DNA from: Streptomyces hygroscopicus
GTDB taxonomy: Bacteria > Actinomycetota > Actinomycetes > Streptomycetales > Streptomycetaceae
Length of the DNA stretch: 64,000 nt
Assembly: GCA_002021875.1 (NCBI GenBank)
Contig: CP018627.1
Location: forward strand, 10,044,001-10,108,000
Direction of reading: 5' to 3'
Shown here: one piece after another, positions 26,401 through 45,500 of the stretch
Layout: every line of letters starts with the position of its first letter
Position numbering within the stretch: position 1 is the stretch's first letter
Translations under genes and position numbers: made by a program
Notes under the pieces: generated by a model
Databases searched by the model: none
What the model saw: only the letters and a program-made list of their open reading frames with translations
What the model was told of the DNA's origin: nothing

Positions 26401-29140
26401 CGAACATCGCGTCCCAGTCCACCCGCACACCCCGTACGTACAGGCCGGCGAGCCCGGCCAGCACCGCGTGCGGCTCCTGGACGCCCGGACGCAGGGACGG
26501 CACGAACGCCGCGTCCGCCTCGGGCAGACAGTCCTGCCCCATCGCGGTCAGCACCCCATCCGGGCCGAGTTCCAGATGGGTGCGCACGCCCTCGTCGGCC
26601 AGTGTGCGGACACCGTCGAGGAACCGCACCGCGCCACGTGCATGCCGTACCCAGTACTCGGGGGAGCACAGCTCCTCGGGATCGGCGACCGCGCCGGTGA
26701 GGTTCGACACCACGGGTATCCGGGGTGGCGCGTAGGCCAGCCGCGACGCCACCTCGCGGAACGCGTCCAGCATCCCGTCCATGTGGGGGGAGTGGAAGGC
26801 GTGCGAGACCACGAGCCGCTTGGTCTTGCGGCCCTGCCGCGCCAGCGTCTCCGCCACCGCCGTGACCACGTCCTCGTCACCGGAGACGACCACGGAGGCC
26901 GGGCCGTTGACCGCGGCGATGGAGACCTTGTGCTCCTTCCCCGCGAGCAGCGGCGCCACCTCGTCCTCGGCCGCCTCCACCGCGACCATCGCCCCGGTCG
27001 CGGTGAGTTGCTGCATCAGCCGCCCGCGCGCCCGCACCAATGTGCAGGCGTCCGGCAGGGACAGGACCCCGGCCACATGGGCCGCCGCCACTTCGCCGAT
27101 CGAGTGGCCCAGCACATACGCGGGGCGCACTCCCCACGACTCCACGAGCCGGAACAGCGCCACCTCCAGCGCGAACAGCGCGGGCTGGGTGAACTCGGTC
27201 CGGTCCAGCAGCGCTGCCGTCGCCGACCCCTCCTCGGCGAAGATCACCTCGGCCAGCGAGACCTTGTCGTCCCCGTCGCGCAGGTCGCCGAACTGGGCGC
27301 ACACGGCGTCGAAGGCCCGCGCGAACACCGGGTGGGCGCCGTGCAGTTCGCGGCCCATTCCGGCCCGCTGGCTGCCCTGCCCGGTGAACAGCACCGCCAC
27401 CTTTCCGGAGGCCACGGACCCGGTGACCGCCGACCGGGCGGACGTGCCCGAGGCCACCGCCTCCAGCCCCGCGACGGCCTGCTCGGCATCGGCGCACAGT
27501 ACGACCGCGCGGTGGTCCAGCCGGGTCCGGGTGGTGGCCAGTGACCAGCCCACGTCCCGCGGACTGTCGGAGGGCGTCTCGCGCACCTGGGTCAGCAGCC
27601 GGGCGGCCTGGGCACGCAGCGCCTCCTGCGTATGGCCCGAGAGCAGCCACGGCACCACGTGGCCGGTGGCGACCGGGCCGGGGTCGGCGGACTCCGCCGA
27701 GCGTACGGGCGGTTCCTGATCGGCGGTGTTCTCCCCGGTCGCCTCGGCTTCCTCAGGGGCCTGTTCCAGGATGACGTGTGCGTTCGTCCCGCTGACGCCG
27801 AAGGAGGAGATCCCGGCGCGGCGGGCGTGTCCGGTCTCCGGCCACGCCCGCGCCTCGGCGAGCAGGGACACCGCGCCCGACGTCCAGTTCACCTGGGAGG
27901 TGGGCTGTTCGGCGTGGAGGGTCTTCGGCAACCGGCCGTGGCGTAAGGCCATGACGGTCTTGATGACACTGGCGATGCCCGCTGCGGCCTGCGCGTGGCC
28001 GATGTTGGACTTGAGGGAGCCGAGCCACAGCGGCCGGCCCTCCGGGCGGCTTTGGCCGTAGGTGGCGAGAACGGCCTGGGCTTCGATGGGGTCGCCGAGG
28101 GCGGTGCCGGTGCCGTGGGCCTCGACGGCGTCCACGTCGGCCACCGTCAGCCCGGCGTTGGACAGGGCCTGGCGGATCACCCGCTCCTGGGAGGGGCCGT
28201 TGGGCGCGGTGAGTCCGTTGGAGGCGCCGTCCTGGTTGACCGCGGTGCCCCGGATCACGGCCAGCACTTCGTGGCCGTTGCGGCGGGCGTCCGACAGCCG
28301 CTCCAGCAGAACGAGCCCGACACCTTCGGACCAGGTGGTGCCGTCGGCGCCCGCGCCGAAGGACTTGCAGCGCCCGTCGGGCGCCAGGCCACGCTGCCGG
28401 GAGAACTCGACGAAGGCGGTGGGCTGGCCCATCACGGCGACACCACCGGCCAGCGCCATGGAACATTCGCCGGACCGCAGCGCCTGCACGGCGAGATGGG
28501 CGGCCACCAGCGAGGACGAGCAGGCGGTGTCCACGGTCACGGCGGGACCGGTCAGCCCGAGCGTGTACGACACGCGCCCGGAGATGACACTGCCGGAAGC
28601 GCCGACCCCCAGATAGCCCTCCAGGCCCTTGGGCGCCTCACCCGGACCGCCGCCGTACCCCTGGCCGCTGCCCCCGGCGAACACCGCGATGTCCCGGCCC
28701 TCCACCGACCGCGGATCCATCCCCGCCCGCTCGAAGGTCTCCCACGCGGTCTCCAGCAGCAGCCGCTGCTGCGGGTCCAGCGACAGGGCCTCGCGCGGCG
28801 AGATGCCGAAGAAGGCGGCGTCGAATCCGCCCGCCCCCTCCAGGAACCCCGCCTCGCGTACGTAGGACTTGCCCACGGCGTCCGGATCGGAGTCGAACAG
28901 GGTCTCCAGGTCCCAGCCGCGATCCGTGGGGAACGGCCCGATCGCGTCCCGCCCCTCGTCCACCAGCTCCCACAGCGACTCCGGGTCGGTCACCCCACCC
29001 GGCAGCCGGCACGCCATCGCCACGATCGCCACCGGTTCGGTGGACTCGGCGATCAGCCGGTCGTTCTCCCGCTTCAGCCGCTCGGCGTCCATCAGCGAGG
29101 TACGCAGCGCCTTGACCAGGTCTTCCCGGGACGCAGCCAT
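17450..29140 (-). CDS. gdmA3: Type I PKS, extension modules 6 and 7
   Basis: 3896-aa bimodular PKS. Order: docking helix (1-35); module 6 = KS (active Cys about 207), AT (GHSIGE about 680, HAFH: malonyl), DH (HVISGAVLVP), ER (HAAAGGVGM about 1567), KR (GGTGTLG about 1747, LDD: B-type), ACP about 2052; module 7 = KS (about 2290), AT (GHSQGE about 2752, YASH: methylmalonyl), DH (HAVSGTVLLP), KR (about 3517, LDD), ACP about 3827. No thioesterase follows. The start ATG at 29140 has GGAGAGGAG upstream; the frame extends only 6 codons further. Products expected are C5 to C3 fully reduced and a C2=C3 enoyl with a C2 methyl, as in progeldanamycin. It contains one TTA codon (27944-27946), rare in such genes. 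Confidence 0.97.
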   Translation of the reverse strand: MAASREDLVKALRTSLMDAERLKRENDRLIAESTEPVAIVAMACRLPGGVTDPESLWELVDEGRDAIGPFPTDRGWDLETLFDSDPDAVGKSYVREAGFLEGAGGFDAAFFGISPREALSLDPQQRLLLETAWETFERAGMDPRSVEGRDIAVFAGGSGQGYGGGPGEAPKGLEGYLGVGASGSVISGRVSYTLGLTGPAVTVDTACSSSLVAAHLAVQALRSGECSMALAGGVAVMGQPTAFVEFSRQRGLAPDGRCKSFGAGADGTTWSEGVGLVLLERLSDARRNGHEVLAVIRGTAVNQDGASNGLTAPNGPSQERVIRQALSNAGLTVADVDAVEAHGTGTALGDPIEAQAVLATYGQSRPEGRPLWLGSLKSNIGHAQAAAGIASVIKTVMALRHGRLPKTLHAEQPTSQVNWTSGAVSLLAEARAWPETGHARRAGISSFGVSGTNAHVILEQAPEEAEATGENTADQEPPVRSAESADPGPVATGHVVPWLLSGHTQEALRAQAARLLTQVRETPSDSPRDVGWSLATTRTRLDHRAVVLCADAEQAVAGLEAVASGTSARSAVTGSVASGKVAVLFTGQGSQRAGMGRELHGAHPVFARAFDAVCAQFGDLRDGDDKVSLAEVIFAEEGSATAALLDRTEFTQPALFALEVALFRLVESWGVRPAYVLGHSIGEVAAAHVAGVLSLPDACTLVRARGRLMQQLTATGAMVAVEAAEDEVAPLLAGKEHKVSIAAVNGPASVVVSGDEDVVTAVAETLARQGRKTKRLVVSHAFHSPHMDGMLDAFREVASRLAYAPPRIPVVSNLTGAVADPEELCSPEYWVRHARGAVRFLDGVRTLADEGVRTHLELGPDGVLTAMGQDCLPEADAAFVPSLRPGVQEPHAVLAGLAGLYVRGVRVDWDAMFAGSGARPVALPTYAFQHEHYWLERAAGSGDVGAVGLGEAGHPLLGAVVQLPETGGVQLSGRLSVRAQPWLGEHVISGAVLVPGTAMVELAVRAGDETGTPVLEELVIGQPMVLPGDTALSVQVVVGADEGGRRTVRIYSRTDGGTDWTEHATGTLAAQGPAPLDGAAGGAAVEWPPAEAEPIPVEDFYRSLVDAGYAYGPAFRGLVAAWRRDGEIFGDVALPEASVAEAERFGIHPALLDAALHAGSFCLPSDPARQVTLLPFAWNTVRLHAGGASAVRVHVRPVGDDAFSVRLTDGSGQTVASVDSLTLRAVDPAQLKIGTADDALWTVRWSETSLPDGAVSWAPLGESATGATGGYGATGDGGGPGGALPDVLVADTRAWAEDLTGPPTARARELTGRLLEEIQRWVADDAMAGTRLAVVTRGAVAVHDDTEVTDPAATALWGLVRSAQAEHPGRVALVDADGACEELPAGVWSGDEPQLAVRGGAVWVPRLTRVEPGLRVPAQASWHLDSAEYGTLDNLALLPDEAEPAPPAAGQVRIEVRAAGLNFRDVLVALGMYPGRSVIGTEGAGVVTEVGPGVTGLAVGDRVMGLFSGSFGPLATADARTVIRMPEGWSFGTAAGVPVAYLTALYALQDLGRVQPGETVLVHAAAGGVGMAAVQLAQHFGATVLGTAHPSKHHALHRLGVPAERLASSRDLAYADTFPTADVVLNSLTGEHIDASLGLLNPGGRFLEMGKTDLREPGEVGARHPEVTYRAFDLGGEAPAERVRELLHQLVELFEAGRIEPLPVRQWDITRAPEAFRWMSQGRHTGKIVLTLPRALDPDGTVLVTGGTGTLGATIARHLLTQHGARHLLLVSRRGPDAPGATDLTTELTELGATVRITACDTADRDQLAALLADIPADHPLTAVVHTAGTLDDGVLTALTPDRLDTVFRPKVDAVTHLHDLTRDHDLAAFVVYSSAAGVLGGPGQGNYSAANAYLDGLAQWRRAHGLPATSLAWGMWAQTSGMTAGLGSGDLHRVRRGGIVGLSTAEALDLFDRSVASGLSLLVPLRLDIAALGAEAAEPPPLLRGLVRPARRTARPVPKAGEGGLAERLAGLSAAEQERLLIELIREQAASVLGFPTVDPIGPEQAFRDMGFDSLTAVELRNRLNTATGLRLPATLVFDHPSPLATAEFLRDQLGGRAVEAAPRPARRDRSAPDGAEDPVVVVGMGCRLPGDVRSPEDLWRLIATGTDAIGPFPQDRGWDLAGLFDSDPDAQGKSYVREGGFLTDAGGFDATFFGISPREALSMDPQQRVLLETAWETLERSGIVPTSLRGQEVGVFVGASGQGYGTGPGAAPEGLEGYLGVGGATSVASGRVSYTFGLTGPAVTVDTACSSSLVALHLAAQALRSGECTMALAGGVAVMGQPGAFVEFSRQRGLASDGRCKSFGEGADGTNWSEGVGLVLLERLSDARRNGHEVLAVIRGTAVNQDGASNGLTAPNGPSQQRVIRQALANAGLTVADVDAVEAHGTGTALGDPIEAQALLATYGQDRPGDEPLWLGSLKSNIGHAQAAAGVASVIKMVLAIRQGTLPRSLHINEPTTQVDWTSGAVCLLTDARPWPETGHPRRAGISSFGVSGTNAHLILEQAPQPEPEPASKADEGTDTPGLVTTGGTTPWVLSAKTPAALRAQARRLLDHLESDMDAHPVDIGWSLATTRTLHDHRAVVITDTEADSDEAAAALTALATGQPHPRLTTGHATTHGKTVFVFPGQGAQWVGMGAQLLKTSPVFAERLHECAAALAPYTDWSLIDVITGTPDAPSLERVDVVQPATFAVVVSLAALWQSVGIHPDAVIGHSQGEIAAACVAGHLTLTNAAKIVTLRSQTIAHHLAGHGGMMSVLTSREQVEEALTPWHGKLWIAAHNSPNATVIAGDTDALHQLHTHYTDQGIRARIIPVDYASHTGHVDTIKNQLHQTLADTTTEPGTIPWLSTVTGQWIEPDTVDSGYWYRNLRQTVQFEHTIHTLANDGYRTFIEISPHPVLTTAIQETLEANDTPNTTITGTLRRDDDTPTRFLTHLAELSTRGTPMDWPTAYTGSQPSQIPLPTYPFEHETFWLDRGGPGDVRAVGLEDTGHPLVGAVVSVPDTGGVLLTGRLSLRSHPWLADHAVSGTVLLPGTAMVELAVRAGDEADTSTLEELVISRPMTVPDEGTLHVQVLVGGEDRGRRKVGVYSRPEGTRQWTEHATGTLTGRATGTLTAGATAPPPEAAQPWPPEGSEPVALEGFYEHLAEVGYEYGPAFRGLRAVWKRDDEVFAEVSVPEEQTGVAGRFGIHPALLDATLHAGNFCFQSDGERPTMLPFAWTDVRLHAVGATTVRVRATVSDGDGLCVRISDPQGVPVATIGSLQLRETTPDQLRALSAASGGNALWAVDWAECGLDATEARWATLGESRLPDSPPSYPDLSTAVEAVESAEAGERPAVLVADVSAWVPEKTGPIDRTHALCARVLDLLRQWVDRRELADTHLVVLTHGAMAAHDTAEVTDPAAAAVWGLVRSAQSEHPGRIRLIDIDDHSHQALPTALATTEAQLALRDATAYTPHLTPAPATTPEPLTLDPEGTVLITGGTGTLGALTARHLITHHHARHLLLVSRQGPDAPGATDLTTELTELGATVHITACDTADRDQLAALLADIPAAHPLTAVVHTAGTLDDALLTDLTPQRLDTVFRPKVDALTHLHDLTRDHDLTAFVIYSSATGTLGTPGQANYAAANTYADALAHQRHATGLPATSLAWGLWETTSSLTAGMTATQQQRTRDSGVVPLTDADGMRLLDTALATRHPHLVPLELDLAALQNNTGPHTLPPLLRTLIRGHHRPTAHTTAQPEDDAPSLAEQLAALDPTQRHQRLTALVRAEAAAVLGHPTPDAVGPDDALFEIGFDSLTAVELRNRLNAATGLQLAAAMLFDYPTPSMAAEHLQEQLALDAATTETHVAAREAAEDDDQSTER

Positions 29141-29166
29141 GTGTACTCCTCTCCGCAACCGCGGCG

Positions 29167-39474
<10,308 letters not shown>

Positions 39475-39531
39475 CTGGACCTCGCCAAGAGCCTCGTGGG
39501 TGAAATCGGTGAGCGGAGACGAGACGGGGAA

Positions 39532-42500
39532 TCAGTCCACGCCGAACTCCTGGTCGATGAAGGCGAACACGTCGTCGGCGTTCGCCGTGTCGAGTCGTTC
39601 GGTGACGGTGTCGCCGCCCGTGCCGACGGCCTCGATCTCGGCGACCTTGGTGGTCATCCGCTGGAGCCGCGAGGTGATCCGGGCGCGTTCGATCTTCTCC
39701 TTCGGCAGCGCCGCCAAATGTGCTTCCAGCCGCTCCAGCTCGGCCAGCACCGAGTCCACCGACGAGGTGTCGGTATGGCCGAGTTCGGTGCGGATACGGC
39801 GTGCCAGCACACTGGGCCGCGGGTGGTCGAACACCATCGTCGCGGGCAGCCTCAGCCCCGTGCTGGCATTGAGGCGGTTGCGCAGCTCCACCGCCGTCAG
39901 CGAGTCGAATCCGATCTCGCTGAACGGACGGTCCCCGGTGGCGTCGGCGCTCACGTGTCCGAGTACGGCCGCGGCCTCGGCCTGCACCAGCTCGGTGAGC
40001 AGCCGCTCCTGATCCTCGGGGCTCAGTCCGGCCAGCCGTGCGATCAGCTCCGTCTGTCCCGCGCTGTCCTCGGGTGCGTCCTCGGTCAGCAGGTCGATGA
40101 CATCGGGCAGTCCCCGCAGCAGGGGCCGGAACCGGGCCATGGTGTAGCCGGGGGCGAACCGTTCCCAGTCGATGTCGGCCACCACACCGTGGGCGGTGCC
40201 GCTGCCCACGGTGTGTGCCATCGCCAGCGCCGCCAGCCGCGGGTCCATGGTCATCAGACCTGTACGGCGCCACTGCGCGCCCATCATCTCGTCGATCGTG
40301 CCAAGGCCACCGCCCCAGGCGCCCCACGCCACCGACGTGGCCGCCAGCCCCCGTGCGCGGCGGCGCTGCGCCAGCCCGTCGAGGTAGGCGTTGCCGGCGG
40401 CGTAGGCGCTCTGGCCGCCGCTGCCCCAGGCCGCCGCTCCGGACGAGAACAGGACGAAGGCGTCCAACTCCCGCTCCCCCAACAGGTCGTCGAGATGCCG
40501 CGCACCGGCGATCTTCGCCTGGCCGATGTCGGCGAACTCGGCGAGTGTCATCTTCGACAGCGGCTTCTCCGGCAGCGCCAGCCCCGCGGCGTGGACCACG
40601 CCCGACAGTGGCGCGTCATCCGGGATCTCCGCCAGGACGGCCGCTAGCTGGTCCCGGTCGGTCACATCACACGCCGCGATGGTCACATCCGCGCCCAGTG
40701 CGCTCAGCTCGGCCTCCAGCTCCGCCGCGCCCGGCGCCTGCGCACCCTGACGGCTGAGCAGCACCACACGCCGGGCGCCGTGACCCGCGGCCCAACGGCC
40801 CACGTACGAACCGAGCCCGCCGGTGCCACCGGTGATCAGCACCGTGTCCCGTGGCTGCCACGCCGGTGCCGACGTCACCGGTTCGCGCCGCATCCGCCGG
40901 GCGAACACCCCCGACGCGCGCACCGCGACCTGGTCCTCCGCGTCCACTCCGGCAAGCACCGAGCACAACCGGACAAGGGCCGTCTCGTCCGGCGTCCGCG
41001 GCAGATCCACGATCCCGCCCCAGGTGGACGGCTGATCCAGCCCCTGCACCACGCCCATTCCCCAGGCCAGCGGCTGGAACTCGCTGGTCACCTCGGAGGG
41101 CTCACGCACGGCGACCGCGCCACGCGTCAGGCACCACAGGGGAGCGGCGAGCCCGATCTCCTCCACGGCCTGTATCAGCGCCACCGTGGCCGCCACGCCC
41201 CGGGAGAGCGTGCCGGGTTCGTAGCTCCGCTCGTCCCACGCCAGCAGGGACACCACTCCGGCGTACTCGTCATCGGAATCGGATATCCGCTCCCGCAGGC
41301 GCGCGGTCACCTCCGCCTGTTCCACCGTGTCGACCTCGACCACCACGGGATCGGCACCGTGCGCGGCCAGTGCGGCCACCACGTCCGTCACCGCGGCGTC
41401 GCTCGCCTGCGGTGAGGCCACGGCCACCAGCCACGCTCCCGGCAGTACGGGCGCCTCTCCGGTCGCCACCGGATCCCAGGCGATGCGATACGACCAGGTG
41501 TCCACGGTGGACTGGTCCTGGTTGCGGCGCCGCCACGACGTCAACCCCGGCAGCACGGGCTCCAGCGTCTTCTCCTCGACGCCGAGTGAATCGGCCAGGG
41601 AGGCGAGGTCGCCCCGCTCCACGGCGTCCCAGAACACACCGTCGGCCACCGCCTCCGGTACCTCGGACGGCGTGAGCCAGTAGTGGTGGTGTTGGAAGGC
41701 GTAGGTGGGGAGGGGCGTGGGGCGGGGGTGGGTGGCGGAGTAGAGGGCGGTCCAGTCGGGGGTGTGGCCGTGAGTGGTGAGGTGGGCGAGGTGGGTGAGG
41801 AAGCGGGTGGGGGTGTCGTCGTCGCGGCGGAGGGTGCCGGTGATGGTGGTGTTGGGGGTGTCGTTGGCTTCGAGGGTTTCTTGGATGGCGGTGGTGAGGA
41901 CGGGGTGGGGGCTGATTTCGATGAAGGTGCGGTAGCCCTCATGGGCGAGGGCGGTGATGGCGGTGTGGAACTGCACGGTTTGGCGGAGGTTGCGGTACCA
42001 GTAGCCGCTGTCGACGGTGTCGGGTTCGATCCACTGTCCGGTGACGGTGGAGAGCCAGGGGATGGTGCCGGGCTCGGTCGTGGTGTCGGCCAGGGTCTGG
42101 TGGAGTTGGTTTTTGATGGTGTCGACGTGTCCGGTGTGGGAGGCGTAGTCGACGGGGATGACGCGGGCCCTGATGCCCTGGTCGGTGTAGTGGGTGTGGA
42201 GTTGGTGCAGGGCGTCGGTGTCGCCTGCGATGACGGTGGCGTTGGGGCTGTTGTGTGCGGCGATCCAGAGTTTGCCGTGCCACGGGGTGAGGGCTTCCTC
42301 GACCTGTTCCCGGGAGGCGAGGACGGACATCATGCCGCCGTGTCCGGCGAGGTGGTGGGCGATGGTCTGGCTGCGGAGGGTGACGATTTTGGCGGCGTTG
42401 GTGAGGGTGAGGTGTCCGGCGACGCAGGCGGCGGCGATTTCGCCTTGGGAGTGGCCGATGACGGCGTCGGGGTGGATGCCCACGGATTGCCAGAGTGCGG

Positions 42501-45500
42501 CGAGGGAGACGACGACGGCGAAGGTGGCGGGCTGTACGACATCGACACGCTCGAGCGAAGGGGCGCCGGGAGCGCCGGTGATGACGTCCATCAGCGACCA
42601 GTCGGTATACGGGGCCAGGGCCTCGGCACATTCGTTCAAGCGAGCCGCGAAGACGGGTGAGGTGTTGAGGAGTTGGGCTCCCATGCCCACCCACTGGGCC
42701 CCCTGACCAGGGAAGACGAACACGGTCTTGCCGTCCGTCCCGGTCTGCCCGGTGACCAGGAGCGGGTCAGGCCGTCCCTCCGCCAGGGCGCGGGCGGTGG
42801 CGATGCCGTCTTCGGTGTCGGTGGCGAGGATGACCGCGCGGTGTTCCAACGCCGCTCGGGTGGTGGCCAGCGTCCAGCCCACGTCCACCGCACGCGGAGC
42901 GTCCCCGGATTCCAGGTGGCTGACCAGACGCTCGGCCTGGGCCCGCAGCGCCGCAGGGCTCTTGGCGGACAGCGCCCACGGCACCACGCCGCCCGTGGCC
43001 ACCAGCCCAGGAGCGCCCGCGTCGCGCGCCTCCGTTGCGGGCACAGCCACCTCCGGCCCCTGCTCGAGGATCACGTGTGCGTTCGTCCCGCTGATGCCGA
43101 AGGAGGAGATTCCGGCGCGGCGGGGGTGTCCCGTCTCCGGCCAGGGCCGGGCCTCGGACAGCAGCGACACCGCGCCCGACGTCCAGTCGACCTTGGTGGT
43201 GGGTTCGCCGGCGTGCAGGGACCGCGGAAGCGTGCCCTGCCGTATCGCCAGCACCATCTTGATGAGGCCCGCGATGCCCGCGGCGGCCTGGGTGTGCCCG
43301 ATGTTGGACTTCAGCGAACCGAGCCACAGCGGTTCGTCCCCCGGCCGGTCCTGGCCGTAGGTGGCCAGGAGTGCCTGGGCCTCGATGGGGTCGCCGAGGG
43401 CGGTGCCGGTGCCGTGGGCCTCGACCGCGTCCACGTCGGCCACCGTCAGCCCGGCGTTCGCCAGCGCCTGCCGTATCACTCGCTGCTGGGAGGGTCCGTT
43501 GGGCGCGGTGAGGCCGTTGCTCGCGCCGTCCTGGTTCACCGCCGTGCCACGGATCACGGCCAGGACCTCGTGGCCGTTGCGGCGGGCGTCGGAGAGCCGT
43601 TCCAGCAACACCAGACCGATGCCCTCGCTGAAGGTGGTGCCGTCGGCGCCCTCGCTGAAGGACTTGCTGCGGCCATCCGGCGCGAGCCCGCGCTGGCGGG
43701 AGAAGCTGATGAAACCGCCGGGCTTGGCGATCACCGTCACGCCACCGGTGATGGCCATCGAGCACTCGCCCGCCCGCAGCGCCTGCACGGCCAGATGCAG
43801 CGCCACCAGCGACGACGAGCACGCCGTGTCCACCGTCACCGCGGGGCCTTCGAGGCCCAGCAGGTAGGCCACTCGGCCGGAGGCCACACTCGTGGTGCTG
43901 CCCGTCATCAGGTAGCCCTCCAACTCCGGCGGAGGGGCCTCGGAGTGGGCGATGTATCCCTGGTCGATGACCCCGGCGAACACCCCGATGGCCTGTCCGC
44001 GCACGGACACCGGGTCGATGCCCGCCCGCTCGAACAGCTCCCATGAGGTCTCGGCGAGCAGTCGCTGCTGCGGATCCATCGCCAGCGCCTCACGCGGCGA
44101 GATGCCGAAGAACTCGGCGTCGAAGTCGCCGGCGCCGGTGAGGAAACCGCCCTCGCGTACGTAGGACTTGCCCACGGCGTCCGGATCGAGGTCGAACAGC
44201 GTCTCCACGTCCCAGCCGCGGTCCGTGGGGAACGGGCCGATCGCGTCCCGGCCCTGGGACACCAGATCCCACAGCTCCCCGGGGCCGGTGACCTTGCCGG
44301 GCAGCCGGCAGTTCATCGACACGATGGCCACCGGGTCGTCCGCCGGGGCCACCGCGGAAGCGGGCGCCACCGCCGACGTCGACGGGGAGGCAGGGGCGGC
44401 CGTGTCTCCGGCCACCACGGACCGCAGATGCCCGGCCATCGCCTCCGGTGTCGCGTAGTCGAACACGACCGTCGCGGGCAGGCGCAGCCCGGTCGCGCCG
44501 GCGAGCCGGTTGCGCAGTTCCACCGCGATGAGCGAGTCGACCCCGATCTCGCTGAACGCGCGCCTGGCGTCCACGGCGTCCTTCCCGGCGTGCCCGAGTA
44601 CGGTCGCAGTATGGTCCCGTACCAGGTCCAGCAGCAGCCGGTGCTGGTCGGCCTCGGACAGCGCCGCCAGCCGGGCCGTGAGACCGCCTTCGCCGGATTG
44701 GCCCGCCGTGGACCGCAAGGTGCGCCGGGTCGGCCGGAGGAGGCCGGTGAGCAGCGGCGGCACAGCGCCCGCGGCGGACTCGTGCGCGCCCGGGTCCAGC
44801 TTCGCCGGTACCACCAGGGACAACCCCAGGCCGAGCGCGGAGTCGAAGAGGCTCAGGGCGTGCTCGGTGGCCATCGGGCGGACGACACCGTGTTGGGTGC
44901 GATCCCGGTTGGCCGTGATCAGCGCGGCCGACAGGTCGCTGGTCTCCGCCCACAGGCCCCAGGCCAGTGACAGCCCGGCGAGCCCCGCCGCGCGCCGCCG
45001 CTGTACGAAGGCGTCGAGGAAGGTATTGGCGGCGGCGTAGTTGGCCTGACCCGCGTTCCCGAGGATTCCGGCGGCGGAGGAGTACACGGCGAAGAGGGCC
45101 AGGTCCTGGTCGCGGGTGAGGTCGTGCAGGTGGGTGACGGCGTCGACCTTGGGGCGGAAGACGGTGTCGATGCGGTCGGGGTCGAGTGTGGTGAGGGTGC
45201 CGTCGGCCAGGGCGCCGGCGGTGTGCACGATGCCGGTGAGGGGGTGGTCGGACGGGATGTCGGCGAGGAGCGCGGCGAGTTGGCCGCGGTCGGCGATATC
45301 GCAGGCGGTGATGCGTACCTGTGCGCCCAGTGCGGTCAGTTCGTCGTGGAGGTCGGCCGCGCCGAGGGCGTTCGGCCCCTGGCGGCTGGCGAGGACCAGG
45401 TTGCGTACGCCGTGGTGGGTGACGAGGTGGCGGGTGATGGCGGTGCCGAGGGTGCCGGTGCCGCCGGTGATCAGTACGGTGCCCTCGGGGTCGGGGATGC

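Noticed and set aside
23342..27544. 1400-codon plus-strand open frame opposite gdmA3, and many similar long antisense frames across the PKS genes
   Set aside because: They are antisense shadows of high-GC coding sequence: low-complexity Arg/Gly/His/Val-rich translations without domains, lying fully over well-supported PKS domains.
40300..41690. Possible degenerate DH in module 3 (and likewise module 5 at 29900-31400)
   Set aside because: The sequence passes directly from the AT-proximal YAFQH..YW segment to the KR structural subdomain; no DH motif or room for one.
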